Shown here piece after piece: positions 38,134 through 49,420 of a stretch of 64,000 nt of DNA (positions within the stretch are counted from its first letter, which is position 1; each line of letters begins with the position of its first letter). The notes beneath the pieces are model-generated. The model was not told the origin of the DNA, searched no databases, and saw only the letters and a program-made list of their open reading frames with translations. A program made the translations under genes and the position numbers. The stretch lies in the NCBI GenBank assembly GCA_029582265.1, contig CM055819.1, forward strand, positions 38,699,934 through 38,763,933, in the 5' to 3' direction. Origin of the DNA: Zoroaster sp. YZ-2022. Taxonomy: Eukaryota; Echinodermata; Asteroidea; Forcipulatida; Zoroasteridae.

Positions 38134-38621
38134 ACGTTGTAAATGGATGGTACAGCATTGGTTATGACCAGATTATCAAATTGTCCAATTATTATCTAAA
38201 AGCTAACTTGGTGTTAACGTTGGTATACAAGTACCAATTATCATTAGAAATTATTTCTTCTCAAGCAAAATTTGTCGTACGGCATTTTATTGATAAACAA
38301 AATCAAATAAAAAACACGCATTATTAGAAAACAAAATCAAGTTATCATCAAAAAGCTAAGTTGGAACAAGTATCATTCATTTTTAGAATGTTTATGTTTT
38401 TTCAATCACTTTCATCTTGATGAGAGAGAAAAAAACAATTGTGATGTGGAATTTGGAATTAATAATTCCCAAACCAGAGAGGAAAACGACACCAACATGT
38501 TAATCAATGGTTCTGATTCAGCCTGAACATACACGGATGATACATATTTGAAGATAAACTGTCTGTATGCTTGGTACAGGTATAGAACCTATGTTATACT
38601 TGAATAGACATTATTCTCTTA

Positions 38622-38935
38622 AAGGGAAGATATACAACATTGGTAATTACTACATTATCAAACTGACAAATTATTATCTAAAATGAACTTTGTGTAAAGT
38701 TGGTACAAGTATCAATCATTCCAAGGAATTGTTACGCAGAAAGTATTTTCAGCTTATAAAGAAAAAAAATTACCGAGTGACAAACAACTATAATATAAAA
38801 CAAATGAAAACATGTGAAAACGAAACCTATATTATGATGAACCTGTACATGTTAGTTTGTATGAGATATCTATTGAAATCTAGAGGTTTGAAATGAGCGT
38901 CCGTTATACCAAATACCAATGTTGTATCTTCCCTT
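38622..38935. mobile_element. MITE with AAGGGAAGATATACAACATT ends, segment 2
   Basis: The left end AAGGGAAGATATACAACATTGGTA is mirrored by TACCAATGTTGTATCTTCCCTT. It is related to the AAGGGAAGGTACAACATTG element at 35003. The paralogue is 52614-52923. Confidence 0.72.
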
Positions 38936-39205
38936 GAAATGTCACTATGTTACACTATTGGTAATCTCAACAAACATAATTGATCAAAGATTGACATAAC
39001 ACTTACTTGGTGTAACGTTGATGATGGTAACAAATAACAAATAAATAAAACATCACTTGAAATCTTTTCTATTTTATTGAAAACTAGGGGCTAGTAAAAT
39101 GATGTCCCAGCTGAATGTTTATCTTTCTAAGAGCAAATATTCCATGTTAAAATGAATACGAAATATTAATGTATGTCCACTATTTGATCAAGTTCACGAC
39201 ACACC

Positions 39206-39455
39206 CGGTTCCCATAATTTGCCAGTAGTGATCAATCCTGAATTACGTTGGCATATTGACCAATGCGGTTCTGGCTCACTTTGCCAAATTACAAAAATAA
39301 CCAGTTAGAGCATCTGTCATTTGAATGCATGCTCTATCTCCAAAACTATAAGGAATACATGCATGTGGATTAGGATACAATGCAGGTCTCTTCCGAATGT
39401 ACTAATGCAAGGGAAAACTTCAAATTGAAAAGTCGGATTGGTCAATAAAAAGGGG
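39206..39455. mobile_element. Truncated copy of the CCTAATTTGCC MITE, cut by the gap
   Basis: The degenerate left end (GGTTCCCATAATTTGCC) and the interior match 53189-53445. The right end is lost at AATAAAAAGGGG next to the Ns. Confidence 0.7.
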
Positions 39456-39955
39456 NNNNNNNNNNNNNNNNNNNNNNNNNNNNNNNNNNNNNNNNNNNNN
39501 NNNNNNNNNNNNNNNNNNNNNNNNNNNNNNNNNNNNNNNNNNNNNNNNNNNNNNNNNNNNNNNNNNNNNNNNNNNNNNNNNNNNNNNNNNNNNNNNNNNN
39601 NNNNNNNNNNNNNNNNNNNNNNNNNNNNNNNNNNNNNNNNNNNNNNNNNNNNNNNNNNNNNNNNNNNNNNNNNNNNNNNNNNNNNNNNNNNNNNNNNNNN
39701 NNNNNNNNNNNNNNNNNNNNNNNNNNNNNNNNNNNNNNNNNNNNNNNNNNNNNNNNNNNNNNNNNNNNNNNNNNNNNNNNNNNNNNNNNNNNNNNNNNNN
39801 NNNNNNNNNNNNNNNNNNNNNNNNNNNNNNNNNNNNNNNNNNNNNNNNNNNNNNNNNNNNNNNNNNNNNNNNNNNNNNNNNNNNNNNNNNNNNNNNNNNN
39901 NNNNNNNNNNNNNNNNNNNNNNNNNNNNNNNNNNNNNNNNNNNNNNNNNNNNNNN
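39456..39955. other. Assembly gap (500 N)
   Basis: Exactly 500 N. Exon A of segment 3, if it exists, should fall here. Confidence 1.
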
Positions 39956-40029
39956 CTTGGGGTACCCCCCACGTTTCCCGCAATGAGATACTGACACAAT
40001 AGGGACAATAAACACGAGTTTCACCCACG

Positions 40030-40170
40030 GATATGACACAATGGGGACAATGGTACCCCACACGTTTCCCACTTGTGGGGTACTGACACAATGGGGACAA
40101 TGGTACCCCACGAGTTTCCCACTTGTGGGATACTGACACAATGGGGACAATGGTACCCCACAAGTTTCTT
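40030..40170 (+). repeat. 51-bp tandem repeat, about 3 copies, segment 3
   Basis: Same GGTACCCCAC-containing unit as at 16487 and 31946, with degraded copies just after the gap. Confidence 0.85.
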
Positions 40171-40574
40171 CTGGCGTTGGCTGTTAAGGAGGGTTAGAGA
40201 TGCATGTAGGTTTCATCGGAACATCAGTAATTTCCTACTAGAAAAGGACAAAAAATACTTTGAATATAAGTATTTCATAGAATAATCATCAGAACCTTAC
40301 TTTAAGGATCTATCGCCCGTGTTTCACCCCCAATTTCTGGAAATTGTTTTCATGGGAACATTGGTCGTTTCCTTTTAGAAAGGAGTACTTTTAAATGATG
40401 TATTTCACAGAATAGTTGTCAGAAGCTTGGTTTAACAAATATGCCAAAACGAATTAATGACGGGATCCACCATCAATGCATTTCGGTACATATATTTACT
40501 GTAAAACCATGTTTCACACGATTATCTTGAGAAATGTGTATAATTTAACAGCATTTGTATTCACTTCCTCAAGT

Positions 40575-40865
40575 AAAATAGCGATGTTCTGATGACAAGT
40601 AAAATAGCGATGTTCTGATGACAAATAAAATAGCGATGTTCTGATGACAAATAAAATAGCAATGTTCTGATGACAAATAAAATAGCAATGTTCTGATGAC
40701 AAATAAAATAGCGATGTTCTGATGACAAATAAAATAGCAATGTTCTGATGACAAATAAAATAGCAATGTTCTGATGACAAATAAAATAGCAATGTTCTGA
40801 TGACAAATAAAATAGCAATGTTCTGATGACAAATAAAATAGCAATGTTCTGATGACAAATAAAAT
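40575..40865 (+). repeat. 26-bp minisatellite, about 11 copies, segment 3
   Basis: Same unit as 17012-17396. It has a mix of GCGATG and GCAATG units. Confidence 0.95.
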
Positions 40866-40875
40866 GTCTGTTTAA

Positions 40876-41546
40876 CCCTCAAACGAGGGACCTGTTTGGT
40901 CGTAACGTAAATGCGTGACGATGTCAGAAACATCTGACACACGGTTTTAATAAGTTAAGAGGGTTTCTTTGGCATTTCCCCCAACGATTTTGTTATGCAA
41001 TTGTGTTGTTTACATGTCTAGGTATTGCGGGAATTAATTTAAGCAAGCTATTGTCACAAGCCCCTGTAATAAACTTAGAAACCTGGCACAATTGTTTACA
41101 TACTTGAAACAAGCCACATGCCCACTCTAGTACATGTATGTCCTGAAAGAAAGGGGGGTGTGGGTGGGGTGGCATTACAACTTACACTGTCGGCATGCAA
41201 GAGATCAAAAGATAATGATCTACTACTAGCCCAGTGACTGAACAGATGGTTCCACTTATCACTGGACGAGTTCCAAGTGTATTCAATTCCCCATGCATCC
41301 AACATGCATTGATGTTGTACACAGAGCATGCTGTCAAAATTTGTGCACAAACCATACGGGCTGAATTTTTCGATGCCCTCCCACAACGTCACTGACTCCT
41401 GTTGAATGAAACCCCCTGTAGGATGTGTGTTATGGTCCAGCTTGAGATATCATTGACTGATAAGTGGGTGGTGTTTATTATTTGTTTAGGGGAAGGAAAA
41501 TACTGAATTGTGTCAGACGTTTCTGACAACGTGCCTCCCTTGAGGG
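40876..41546. mobile_element. TTAA-flanked piggyBac-like non-autonomous element, 671 bp
   Basis: TTAA at 40872-40875 and 41547-41550 flank ends CCCTCAAACGAGGG and CCCTTGAGGG (inverse). The empty site is preserved twice, as GTCCGTTTAAATAGCGAAAG at about 18345 and 32881, so the boundaries are certain. GTCAGAAAC(A/G)TCTGAC palindromes lie just inside each end. The minus strand holds a protein-like stretch with splice-like borders. No transposase is present. Confidence 0.9.
41034..41398 (-). pseudogene. Possible captured host exons inside the TTAA element
   Basis: On the minus strand an open, protein-like stretch runs 41398-41186 (71 codons; contains TLWEGIEKFSPYGLC, DAWGIEYTWNSSSDKWNHLF) between a TTCAACAG acceptor and a perfect GTAAGT donor. 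Beyond 43 nt ending in a strong CCCCCTTTCTTTCAG, a 39-nt in-frame piece (DIHVLEWACGLFQ, 41142-41104) ends at GTATGT. Beyond 40 nt ending in TTATTACAG, GLVTIACLN and a stop (41034-41036) follow. All joins are phase 0. There is no start codon, and I do not recognise the protein. The introns would be very short, which is a reason for doubt. Confidence 0.35.
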
Positions 41547-41550
41547 TTAA

Positions 41551-42687
41551 ATAGGGAAAGCTGCCGTTAAAATAGCGAAAAACACGAGCGACACGTCTTT
41601 AACAGTAAATATAATGCTTAAATGATTCATAACTAGACCCACCATCGATTAATTTTGGTACATATTTACTGTAAAACCATGCTTATCATGATTATTTTCC
41701 GAAATGTGTAAATATCTTAAAATATCTCTCATTTCAAAGTAATTGTTTCCTTTCAAAAAGGAAATTATCAATGTTCAAATGAAAAGGTAAATTTCCTGAA
41801 ATTGCCACAATAAGACATCGATTTACCATTCTCAGTAACCTGTCTAAGGTCTGTAATCTCCATAGGCTTAACCACGTACTGTCCAGCTGCTTATCATCGT
41901 TACCTGTAATTACATTGTTCTTTCATTAAGGCACTTCATGAGCCTAGACGCGTCGTTAACACAAATACATTCCTGTATTAAAATACTATCAGCCTCTTTG
42001 AAAATCTTATTGGTAATATCACCTCGGGCAAAACTATATCGAGGGCAGATTGATACCATCATCAGCTTTACACCAAATAAGTTTTATATTAAAACTCAAC
42101 CATTTGGTTATATTTGAAATACCAATGCTATACCGTATATTTAACTTCTTGTTCATACAGAGTGGTTTTATTTTTGATTGTAATATGCAGTATAGGAATA
42201 ATTCTCATTTGTATATACATGTATTTATTCAAAAAATGTGTTGCATTATGGACGCAATTCAATTCTTATAGATCATAATGCTCTGTTTTTAAATGTAATA
42301 AATCCATTATCAATCAATATATTCCTATCTGCATTGAGCAATTTAAGAATTTTGTAAACATCAACTTTTGCAATTTTTCCAGGAAAAGTGTAGACAGTTA
42401 CTGAAAATTTCACCTGATTAATTGATCTTCATTCATTCTGGTTTATTAAAAATACTGCATACGGCGGGCATGAAAAGCCGACATACTTTTTAAAAATCAT
42501 ATACAATTAACATTTAAATTTCATTACACAAAAATATTCAAAAATAAAACAAAAACAGAAAATATGGGTTGGAATTCCAGATTAAGTATGAATGAACAAA
42601 GTGACATTTTACTAAAAGTGTACCGGGGCTTTTATCTTTAAATACAAAGAATTACCATGTGTCCGTTTCTTTGTTGTTTGTCTTCAG
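41551..42687. other. Discoidin-gene intron, segment 3
   Basis: Colinear with 17400-19476 and 32885-34038. No additional feature. Confidence 0.6.
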
Positions 42688-42829
42688 TTTCAGGGCAACA
42701 TGGACGGAGACACACCGGTAACTGTCTACTTACCCGCGGCTCTGCAGACTAGATTCATACAGATAGAACCTGTCACGTGGCATGATCCATACGCCATGTG
42801 TATGCGCTTTGAACTACTTGGATGCAGAG
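42688..42829 (+). CDS. Discoidin domain, exon B, segment 3
   Basis: 142 nt with acceptor GTCTTCAG and donor GTGATT, phase 0 to 1. It encodes FQGNMDGDTPVTVYLPAALQ, TRFIQIEPVTWHDPYAMCMR and FELLGCR. The frame and closing Cys are intact. Its exon A partner is not visible and presumably lies in the gap before 39956. Confidence 0.86.
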
Positions 42830-43649
42830 GTGATTGTCCTTTCTCTGTTTTCTGTATAAGTAGAATGACAATATCACCGCACAAGACGTGTGATTGATTA
42901 CTAATTCAAACTATAGGTGGCATGGGGGACCAATATTTATGGTGAAGGAGACACTTGTGACACTTTCGCCCCCCCCCCCCATTTGTGCATATTTTTTTGC
43001 AAAATTTGCTACTATACATAATTTGTAAAATATACGATTAACATGCACCAGAATGCGTTTGAGAGTAATTATAACCATAACCTAAAAATTAGCTTCGTCA
43101 TACTTGATTTCCCCGAGGGCGATATTTCCCCGCCCCTATTGGAGGTACTGTTTCTTAGTGGCGCAACTCATATTATGTAGCTAGAAATTCAACTGTATGA
43201 TGATCGTATGTATGTGTTATGAACATTGTTGATATAGCCTAGAATTAGGCTAACATTATTATTCTGATTTGTTTCTGCAGCAAACTAATAACGTATATTC
43301 CTGAGCTCCTAGCGGCGATCAGCAGCGTCAGTGAAGAGGAAAGGACGAGTCTCCCAAAATCACTTCAAATTATACGTATATAAAGTCAATTAATATACGT
43401 ATATAAAGTCAATGATACGTATATAAAGTCAATTATATAGTGTATATCCCGTCCGTTACGTCATCCACACAAACAAATTGACTTTGACTGGATCAGCAGT
43501 CAACAGACGGGACAAAAATACAAATTAACTTGGAAATAATGACGCTATTATTACACTTCTTTTCAATATTCCTAAGAAACTTGCCCGTAGACTCTGCCGA
43601 TAGGAGTAAATTACCACCACTAATAAAAGACAAATAGTGGCGGCGATTA

Positions 43650-44261
43650 AAGGGAAGGTACAACATTGTTATTTACCTAATTATAAAATTACTGAATTAT
43701 AATTGGAAAGCTAATTGATGCAGTTGATGAAGTTGGAAAGGTACCAACAAAATAAAACTAAAAACAAAAAAATCTAATCAATTGGGTACAATCTTCATCA
43801 TCCTGAAAAATAATTGTCTAAATAATTGCCTAGGGAGCTTATTTCAAAAGGTTGTCAGACGGCAACTTTGTGCTATTCTGTAAAAAAAAGTGTGAATGCG
43901 TTTTAACATGATATTTTGCATTGAGTAATGTTAGCGGTAGCACCATGTAACAATCTCTTAATAGATGTAAGAGTCTTGGTTCTGAGAAAAACCGGTGGTG
44001 AGATAACTCGACGTTTCGATCATTATATTCTGATCGTCTTCAGGAGAAAGAACCAACACTAATTACATCTCTGAAGAGATTATTACATGGTGCTACTGAA
44101 AACCTTACACTTCTGCTGTACGTGCACCATGTGAAGCTTCAAATCCTACTTTTCACAGGTTTGTTGTCCAATGTAGGCTGTATCTTGGTTCAAAGAAAAT
44201 GTATAATCACACTCATCATAGAATCAGTTTTGTCATCTTTACCAATGTTGTACCTTCCCTT
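43650..44261. mobile_element. MITE with AAGGGAAGGTACAACATTG ends, TA-flanked, segment 3
   Basis: Paralogue of 35003-35605 at the same site. Its inner inverted repeat is fuller (TAGCACCATGTAACAATCTC at 43937; mirror GAGATTATTACATGGTGCTA near 44076). Confidence 0.82.
44007..44043 (-). ncRNA. Hammerhead-like core, candidate, segment 3
   Basis: Paralogue of 35361-35397: CTGAAGA, stem GATCA/TGATC, GAAACGTCGAG on the minus strand. Confidence 0.3.
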
Positions 44262-44679
44262 TAGTAGGGACTAATAGAACACGATACCTATGCGTATTGT
44301 CTTCTAGTTGTCCATTATGATTATTGTAAATATTTGGAGTTTGATTTTTCCCCTTCTCTATATGCTTTATGAAAACAAAACAGAAATGAATTGGTATGTA
44401 GCCGCCTCAAATGTGTTTGCCACGTCACTGGGACAATCACATTGGTTTTTGTGTTGGTTATTTCGAACATAATTAGTTGTCAAAATCAAGCGCAGTCTTT
44501 ACAAGTGAATGCAAATGGTTTTTAATACTTTGGGGAAGAGCGAACAAATGGGTGAATAGACTAGGCCTACGCCAGTGGTGTTGATATTGGGATACTCGCC
44601 CAATATGAGCAGTGTGACAGAATAACGTTGACATTAATGGTGTTAGGTAAAACTTGTAGCTTTGCATGGTGAGGATGAT

Positions 44680-44932
44680 AAGTAAGACTAATTGCGGTGA
44701 CACCATGTGGAATCTCAATTGAGTAGTAATTAGTTCTGAAAAGAACTGGAGGTACAACTCGACGTTTCGATTAGTATGCTCTGATCGTCCTCAGGAGAAA
44801 AAAGTCAATTATACGTCCTGAGGACGATCAGAGCATACTGATCGAAACGTCGAGTTGTACCTCCAGTTCTTTTCAGAACTAATTACTACTCAATTGAGAT
44901 TCCACATGGTGTCACCGCAATTAGTCTTACTT
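44680..44932. repeat. Long near-perfect palindrome (arms about 117 bp, loop about 18 bp)
   Basis: The left arm AAGTAAGACTAATTGCGGTG (44680) to TCCTCAGGA (44796) is mirrored by TCCTGAGGA (44815) to CACCGCAATTAGTCTTACTT (44932), with almost no mismatches. Each arm contains a hammerhead-like core, one per strand (44758-44794 minus; 44818-44854 plus: CTGAGGA, GATCAG/CTGATC stem, GAAACGTCGAG). It would form a strong RNA hairpin or DNA cruciform. Confidence 0.92.
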
Positions 44933-45577
44933 ATTAATGGTGTTATTTTTAACACTCTGCAGGGTCTTGACCTTACGTTACGACCTATAGCAGTCTGTCG
45001 ATATAGCAGAGTCTGTCTCAAAGACTGTGTGCTAGGGTCGAAACGTAATGCCACTTTTATTGTTGCATTTATACTACAAGTCATTTTGGCTGGTAATAGA
45101 AGTTTGCAACAGCTAATTATTGAATTAAAAATGAGTAACATCGATAAGATAATGTATATTTATTCAGAACCACAAACTGTGTTTGACCTTGATCCAGTAT
45201 GCATGATCTTGATGCGCATGTGTAGTGATCAAATAATCCCTCATTGCCTGATCAATGTGCGATCAACAGCAACTCTATGACGATCAGGATCTGATCCTCC
45301 TACGTCCCTTATGTTTGACCACAAGAGGGCGCTACAACACTGACTTTTGGGGCATAAACAAAAATAATGAAACAACATAATCTACTTGATTATATAAAAT
45401 CGTATAGATTTTGACGGTTCTTACGTGTAAAATTACTAAAAAGTATGTTTACATATGTTAATATTATTGGCGCCCTCTTGTGCTTGAGCAAAAGCATGGG
45501 AAGAAATATATTTAAGGATGGGGGGGGAAAAATCAGTGGCGGGCATTTATTGTGATGATTTTTGGATGGGGCGGTAC

Positions 45578-45870
45578 GCGTATTTTTTTTTACACCGCAG
45601 CGACGGGTTTTGTACGCATTTCATCCTTGTGTCAAGACTATGAACCCATTCAGCACGCATCCGCGCGAAGGGAATTTCGACACGCAAAAAAAACCTACCA
45701 TCAACGGAGAGGGAATGGCTCCATGAGTTCCACTGCAGAGCGCCATGGTCGACTGCAGCTTGGAGTTTTCTATCGTCGCGCGCCTAGGGTTTCGTAGTCT
45801 CTCTCTCAAGACCGGAATTGGCACTTTTACTGCACAAAACCCGTCGCTGCGGTGTAAATAAAAAATACGC
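45578..45870. mobile_element. Long-TIR non-autonomous DNA transposon with 9-bp target duplication (Mutator-like?)
   Basis: Ends of about 37 bp are inverse copies (start GCGTATTTTTTTTTACACCG, containing GCAGCGACGGGTTTTGT). GGGCGGTAC occurs on both sides (45569-45577 and 45871-45879). Segment 2 keeps the empty site GGATGGGGCGGTACAGGCAG near 36895. A 9-bp duplication and long TIRs suggest a Mutator-like origin. The interior is GC-rich and non-coding. Confidence 0.85.
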
Positions 45871-47097
45871 GGGCGGTACAGGCAGTACCGGTACCAGTAT
45901 GAATCCTTTATCCAACCCTTGACCGCTAAAGTCTTTTTAATGGGGATATTTAATTGTTCAATTATTTGTTTTAATTCTAAAAATCATTTGGGGAATTGTA
46001 ATTGTTAGTATCGTCTCCTCAGGTATGTTGTTGGGAGACAATTGGGTTCCTGATTGGGTGGGAGGGGGAGGGGATCTTTAGCGAAGATTCACACAAGGTG
46101 TTCATTTTTGGAAGAACACTGGGCACTAGACATCAGATTTGCTGAAATCAGATGCCGAGAAATTGATGTTAGAAATAGTCAGCTTGGCTAAACGAAGTTC
46201 ACGGAAATTTCCCAAATTAAAGAATTGTACAAAATGCCAAACGGAAACAATTTTACGTATTTTTATTACCACAAAAAGACCCGCGCAAATATACAGTACA
46301 CGAATGCACATCTTGCTGAACTTCAAATAGGGTCAGTTCTTTGGATCACACAGCCCACTGAGGGTGTTTGTTTGCTTGAATGGACGCGCGCGACCACTTT
46401 GCGCCCCAGTATGGTCCTGGCCGTCACCCGGTAACCAGTTTATAACACGGTATGACGGTAGGCATTCTGGTTGGCATTTTGCCTCAGTTCTGACGAACAA
46501 ATTACAATTAAATATATATTTCAATGGATATGTGTGTATGGGTCTTTTGGTATATAATTATTTGAGAAAAGGGGCTCCGGGTGAAAAGGTCGCTGGAGCT
46601 ATAGTAGGCCCCCTGAATCCACCCCTGTAAATGGTTATTTTGGTTCAGCTTTTAAGGGGAGGATCAGGGTCCTAATTCATGGCGCTGCTTAACATGGAAT
46701 TACCCGCTTATACAATCACCATAATTATCTGCTTACAGGGTTAGCAATCCTTATAATTTATATGCGAAGTACGCATAAGCAGAATTACCTTAATTGCTAA
46801 CCCGTATGAAATACGCTTATGTTAAGCAAATGTGTTTCTGCTCCAGTAAGCGGCGAGCTTTCGCTTACGGTAAGCAGAGCCGTGAGACTGGGCCCAGATC
46901 CTGCAAAGGGCGGTCAGAGGATACTCAACATCAAGTGGGAATGCAAGGCAAGTGTGTCTGCATGTTACATCCAGTTTTATAAGTCTATATGCAGATACTG
47001 TTTTGTCCATCAGGGAAGGAGAACAAATATATATAAGAACCCTTGGTCACATGCAAGGACAAAACATTTGAAAGTAATAAGTACAAAAAATACGTCT

Positions 47098-48290
47098 GTT
47101 ACAGTGGTGGATCCAGGATTTAGCCGATGGGGTGGGGGTGGGGTGGGGTGGGGAGGGGTTATGTCATATCGACATGCATGGACTTAACCTCTTGTTTTAT
47201 GACATGTAATCGTGTCATTTGACGTTTAATATTATAATAGGCTATTCAGTGCTGTTTTGAACTTGCATTTTTTGATGTTAGCTGTTGCACTTGCAATTTC
47301 AGTCATTTTATGATCGTATAATTATGTCATTTGACAATTAACATTTAAATATTACGTGGTGTTTTAGAGTGAAACTTATTTAAAGGGTCTATAAAATGAA
47401 AGGATATAATATAGATACACATTTGTTGCACATATGCAATGCTTCAGGACGGTTTAAACAGAATGTGAAGTTCATTTCCAACATACAGTTAAAGATTGAG
47501 TTTCAAATGAAACAAACATCATTCTGATTATTGAAAAATGAGGGCGCTGTTTTATAAGATCACAGTAGTGACTCACGGTATGACAGCAGCTGTATGCATT
47601 AACAGTATGCTCACATTCTCCACAACAGGATTTCAATCAACTTTTCTGCACAAACCAACCATGATATTGCATCTGATTCTGTTATATCATGTGCTCATGA
47701 ATATTCAAATTTTCATTAATATAATTGCTATCGATTGCCAAATATGCCAAATACTTTCCTATTGCCCTTAAAAAATACAAAATACCAAAAAAAAAACATT
47801 TGAAATTTTAGGTCATTTTCGATCGTGCAATCCTGTAATTTGATGTTTATAATATTTAATAGTCAGTGGTGTTCCATGTCAAACATAGAACCTTTGCAAT
47901 GTTGTTTGTGTAAGAGCGGCTGTTTATGTTGTGTTAACAAAATTCAATAAATTTCGATTGTTTAATCGACCATCCTGCACCATTTCAGTAGAAAGATGTG
48001 ATAATGATGGAGGCTTTTGGATTACATACCTTGTTCTATATTTATTCAGACTGATATTTATTATGTCCATTACCTTGAGGGTTCATTAGTTCGTGTATAT
48101 CAAAACATTGGTCAAGGCTGTTATACATTAACAAAGACATTTTGTTCTGGTTTAACTTGCCATAGGAGTCTCAAACTCAAATATAACTTCAGAATTAGTT
48201 AAAGGGTTTACGGTTGGAAAGGTGGAAGTCAAGGAAGGGAAAACAAATCACGTTATATAAGAAGCAGCGAATAAAACCTCGCTTGTTTAT
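47098..48290. other. Non-coding segment 3 DNA
   Basis: Colinear with 21955-23200 in segment 1, missing from segment 2. It has a GGGGTGGGG-rich patch (47130-47157) and the degenerate TCATTTGACGTTTAA repeat. No exon is seen. Confidence 0.5.
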
Positions 48291-49233
48291 AATGAAAAGT
48301 TATGGACACTTGCGCATCACCACTGTGCACGTCACACACAAAGCACGTCTAAGCATTACATTTTAAAAGCAGTTGCTCCTTAAAATCTGTCATAGCACTG
48401 AAATGGACAAGCCTGTAAACTCGGGGTGATCAGAATATGAAATAAAAATTTAAGGCCTTTCTAATGATATTAATGTTTTACATTATTACCATGAAAATGA
48501 TTACCCCAATATAATTTACAAAACTTGATTCATACCACGACTTGGCAGAAAAGCCTATTCAATAAAGCACGAAACGCAAACAGAAACTATTTTTTTTATC
48601 TCATGGCCTTGTTCAACGTCTGGTAACCAAAACAAGAAGTATGTTTGTTCTTTGGGGTGACGTCATTATTTAAGCCCATGAAATTCCCTTCACAGTGATA
48701 CAACAGCTGTGTCTATTGGACAATATTTTCCAACGACCATTTTTAATTAACAAACTTATACCCAATCAGATCTACGGTTATGTTGGGATATTACAGGGCA
48801 CATACCATTTACAGAACAATGTAGGCCTATAACACATGTACTGTGAGTCTAGGTACCAATCTGCTCTTCGAATGCCGTCTCTTGCGTTTGTGATAAACCA
48901 AACGAAGATGAGTAAATTTCATGTAAATTTAATGTTATATTTCTGTCGAAAAACATAGACAAAGCTAAGAAAATGCTCCTGGGAAATACAAAGCATCATT
49001 TGTGACATGTTTGGGGGAATGGGAGGTAGGATTTAGTCCTCATTAGGTTGATTTAATATGCCAGTTTTCAGTAGTTGACGTTGACGATTCTTTGGTCAAA
49101 AAGTTTTGTGTGGAGTGGCGCGCAACTCTAATAATGTGTGTGTGTGTACGTAATTTTGTACACGTTTAATAGGGCGCGCGTGTTCAGTTCACACAAGGGG
49201 CTTTTGTTCTATTTTGTATACATACTTTTCATT
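48291..49233. mobile_element. Inserted element with AATGAAAAGT inverted ends, 943 bp
   Basis: Segment 1 reads CTTGTTTATACGTAGCTACC where segment 3 has CTTGTTTAT, this insert and TATAGCTACC. The ends AATGAAAAGT and ACTTTTCATT are inverse, and TA-rich flanks suggest a TA(TA) target. There is no transposase or other coding signal inside. Confidence 0.65.
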
Positions 49234-49420
49234 ATAGCTACCGTACTCTGTTTAACATGGAACCATTGTAATTTTAGCTGTTTACATATAGCATTTTGTA
49301 ATTTCAGTAATTTGTTGATCGAGTATTGTCATTTGACATTTTTAACATTTTAATATTCAGTGTTGTTCTGAAGTAAACTTTTTTCAATTTTTGATGTTAG
49401 CTGTTTATGGCCACCGTTGC

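Larger units (their letters stand above)
29366..39455. repeat. Tandem segment 2 of the discoidin-exon array
   Basis: Resumes at GTTTAATTCCGATATTCG, equivalent to 13828, and runs to the second gap. It carries exons A and B, all shared MITEs, plus the AAGGG-type MITE at 35003. Relative to segment 3 it has lost about 4.75 kb: position 38133 joins sequence equivalent to 47098 with sequence equivalent to 51853. Confidence 0.9.
39956..49420. repeat. Tandem segment 3 of the discoidin-exon array
   Basis: Starts within the equivalent of 16430 and runs colinearly with segments 1 and 2 to GATGTTAGCTGTT (about 49400). The equivalent of segment 2's 38134-39455 lies further on at 51853-53445. It carries three insertions absent from the others (40876-41546, 45578-45870, 48291-49233). 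Confidence 0.9.

Noticed and set aside
41096..41392. The 98-codon frame as a complete gene
   Set aside because: Its ATG-like start is arbitrary. The protein-like part begins upstream at an acceptor and stops at a donor, so it is better described as possible captured exons.
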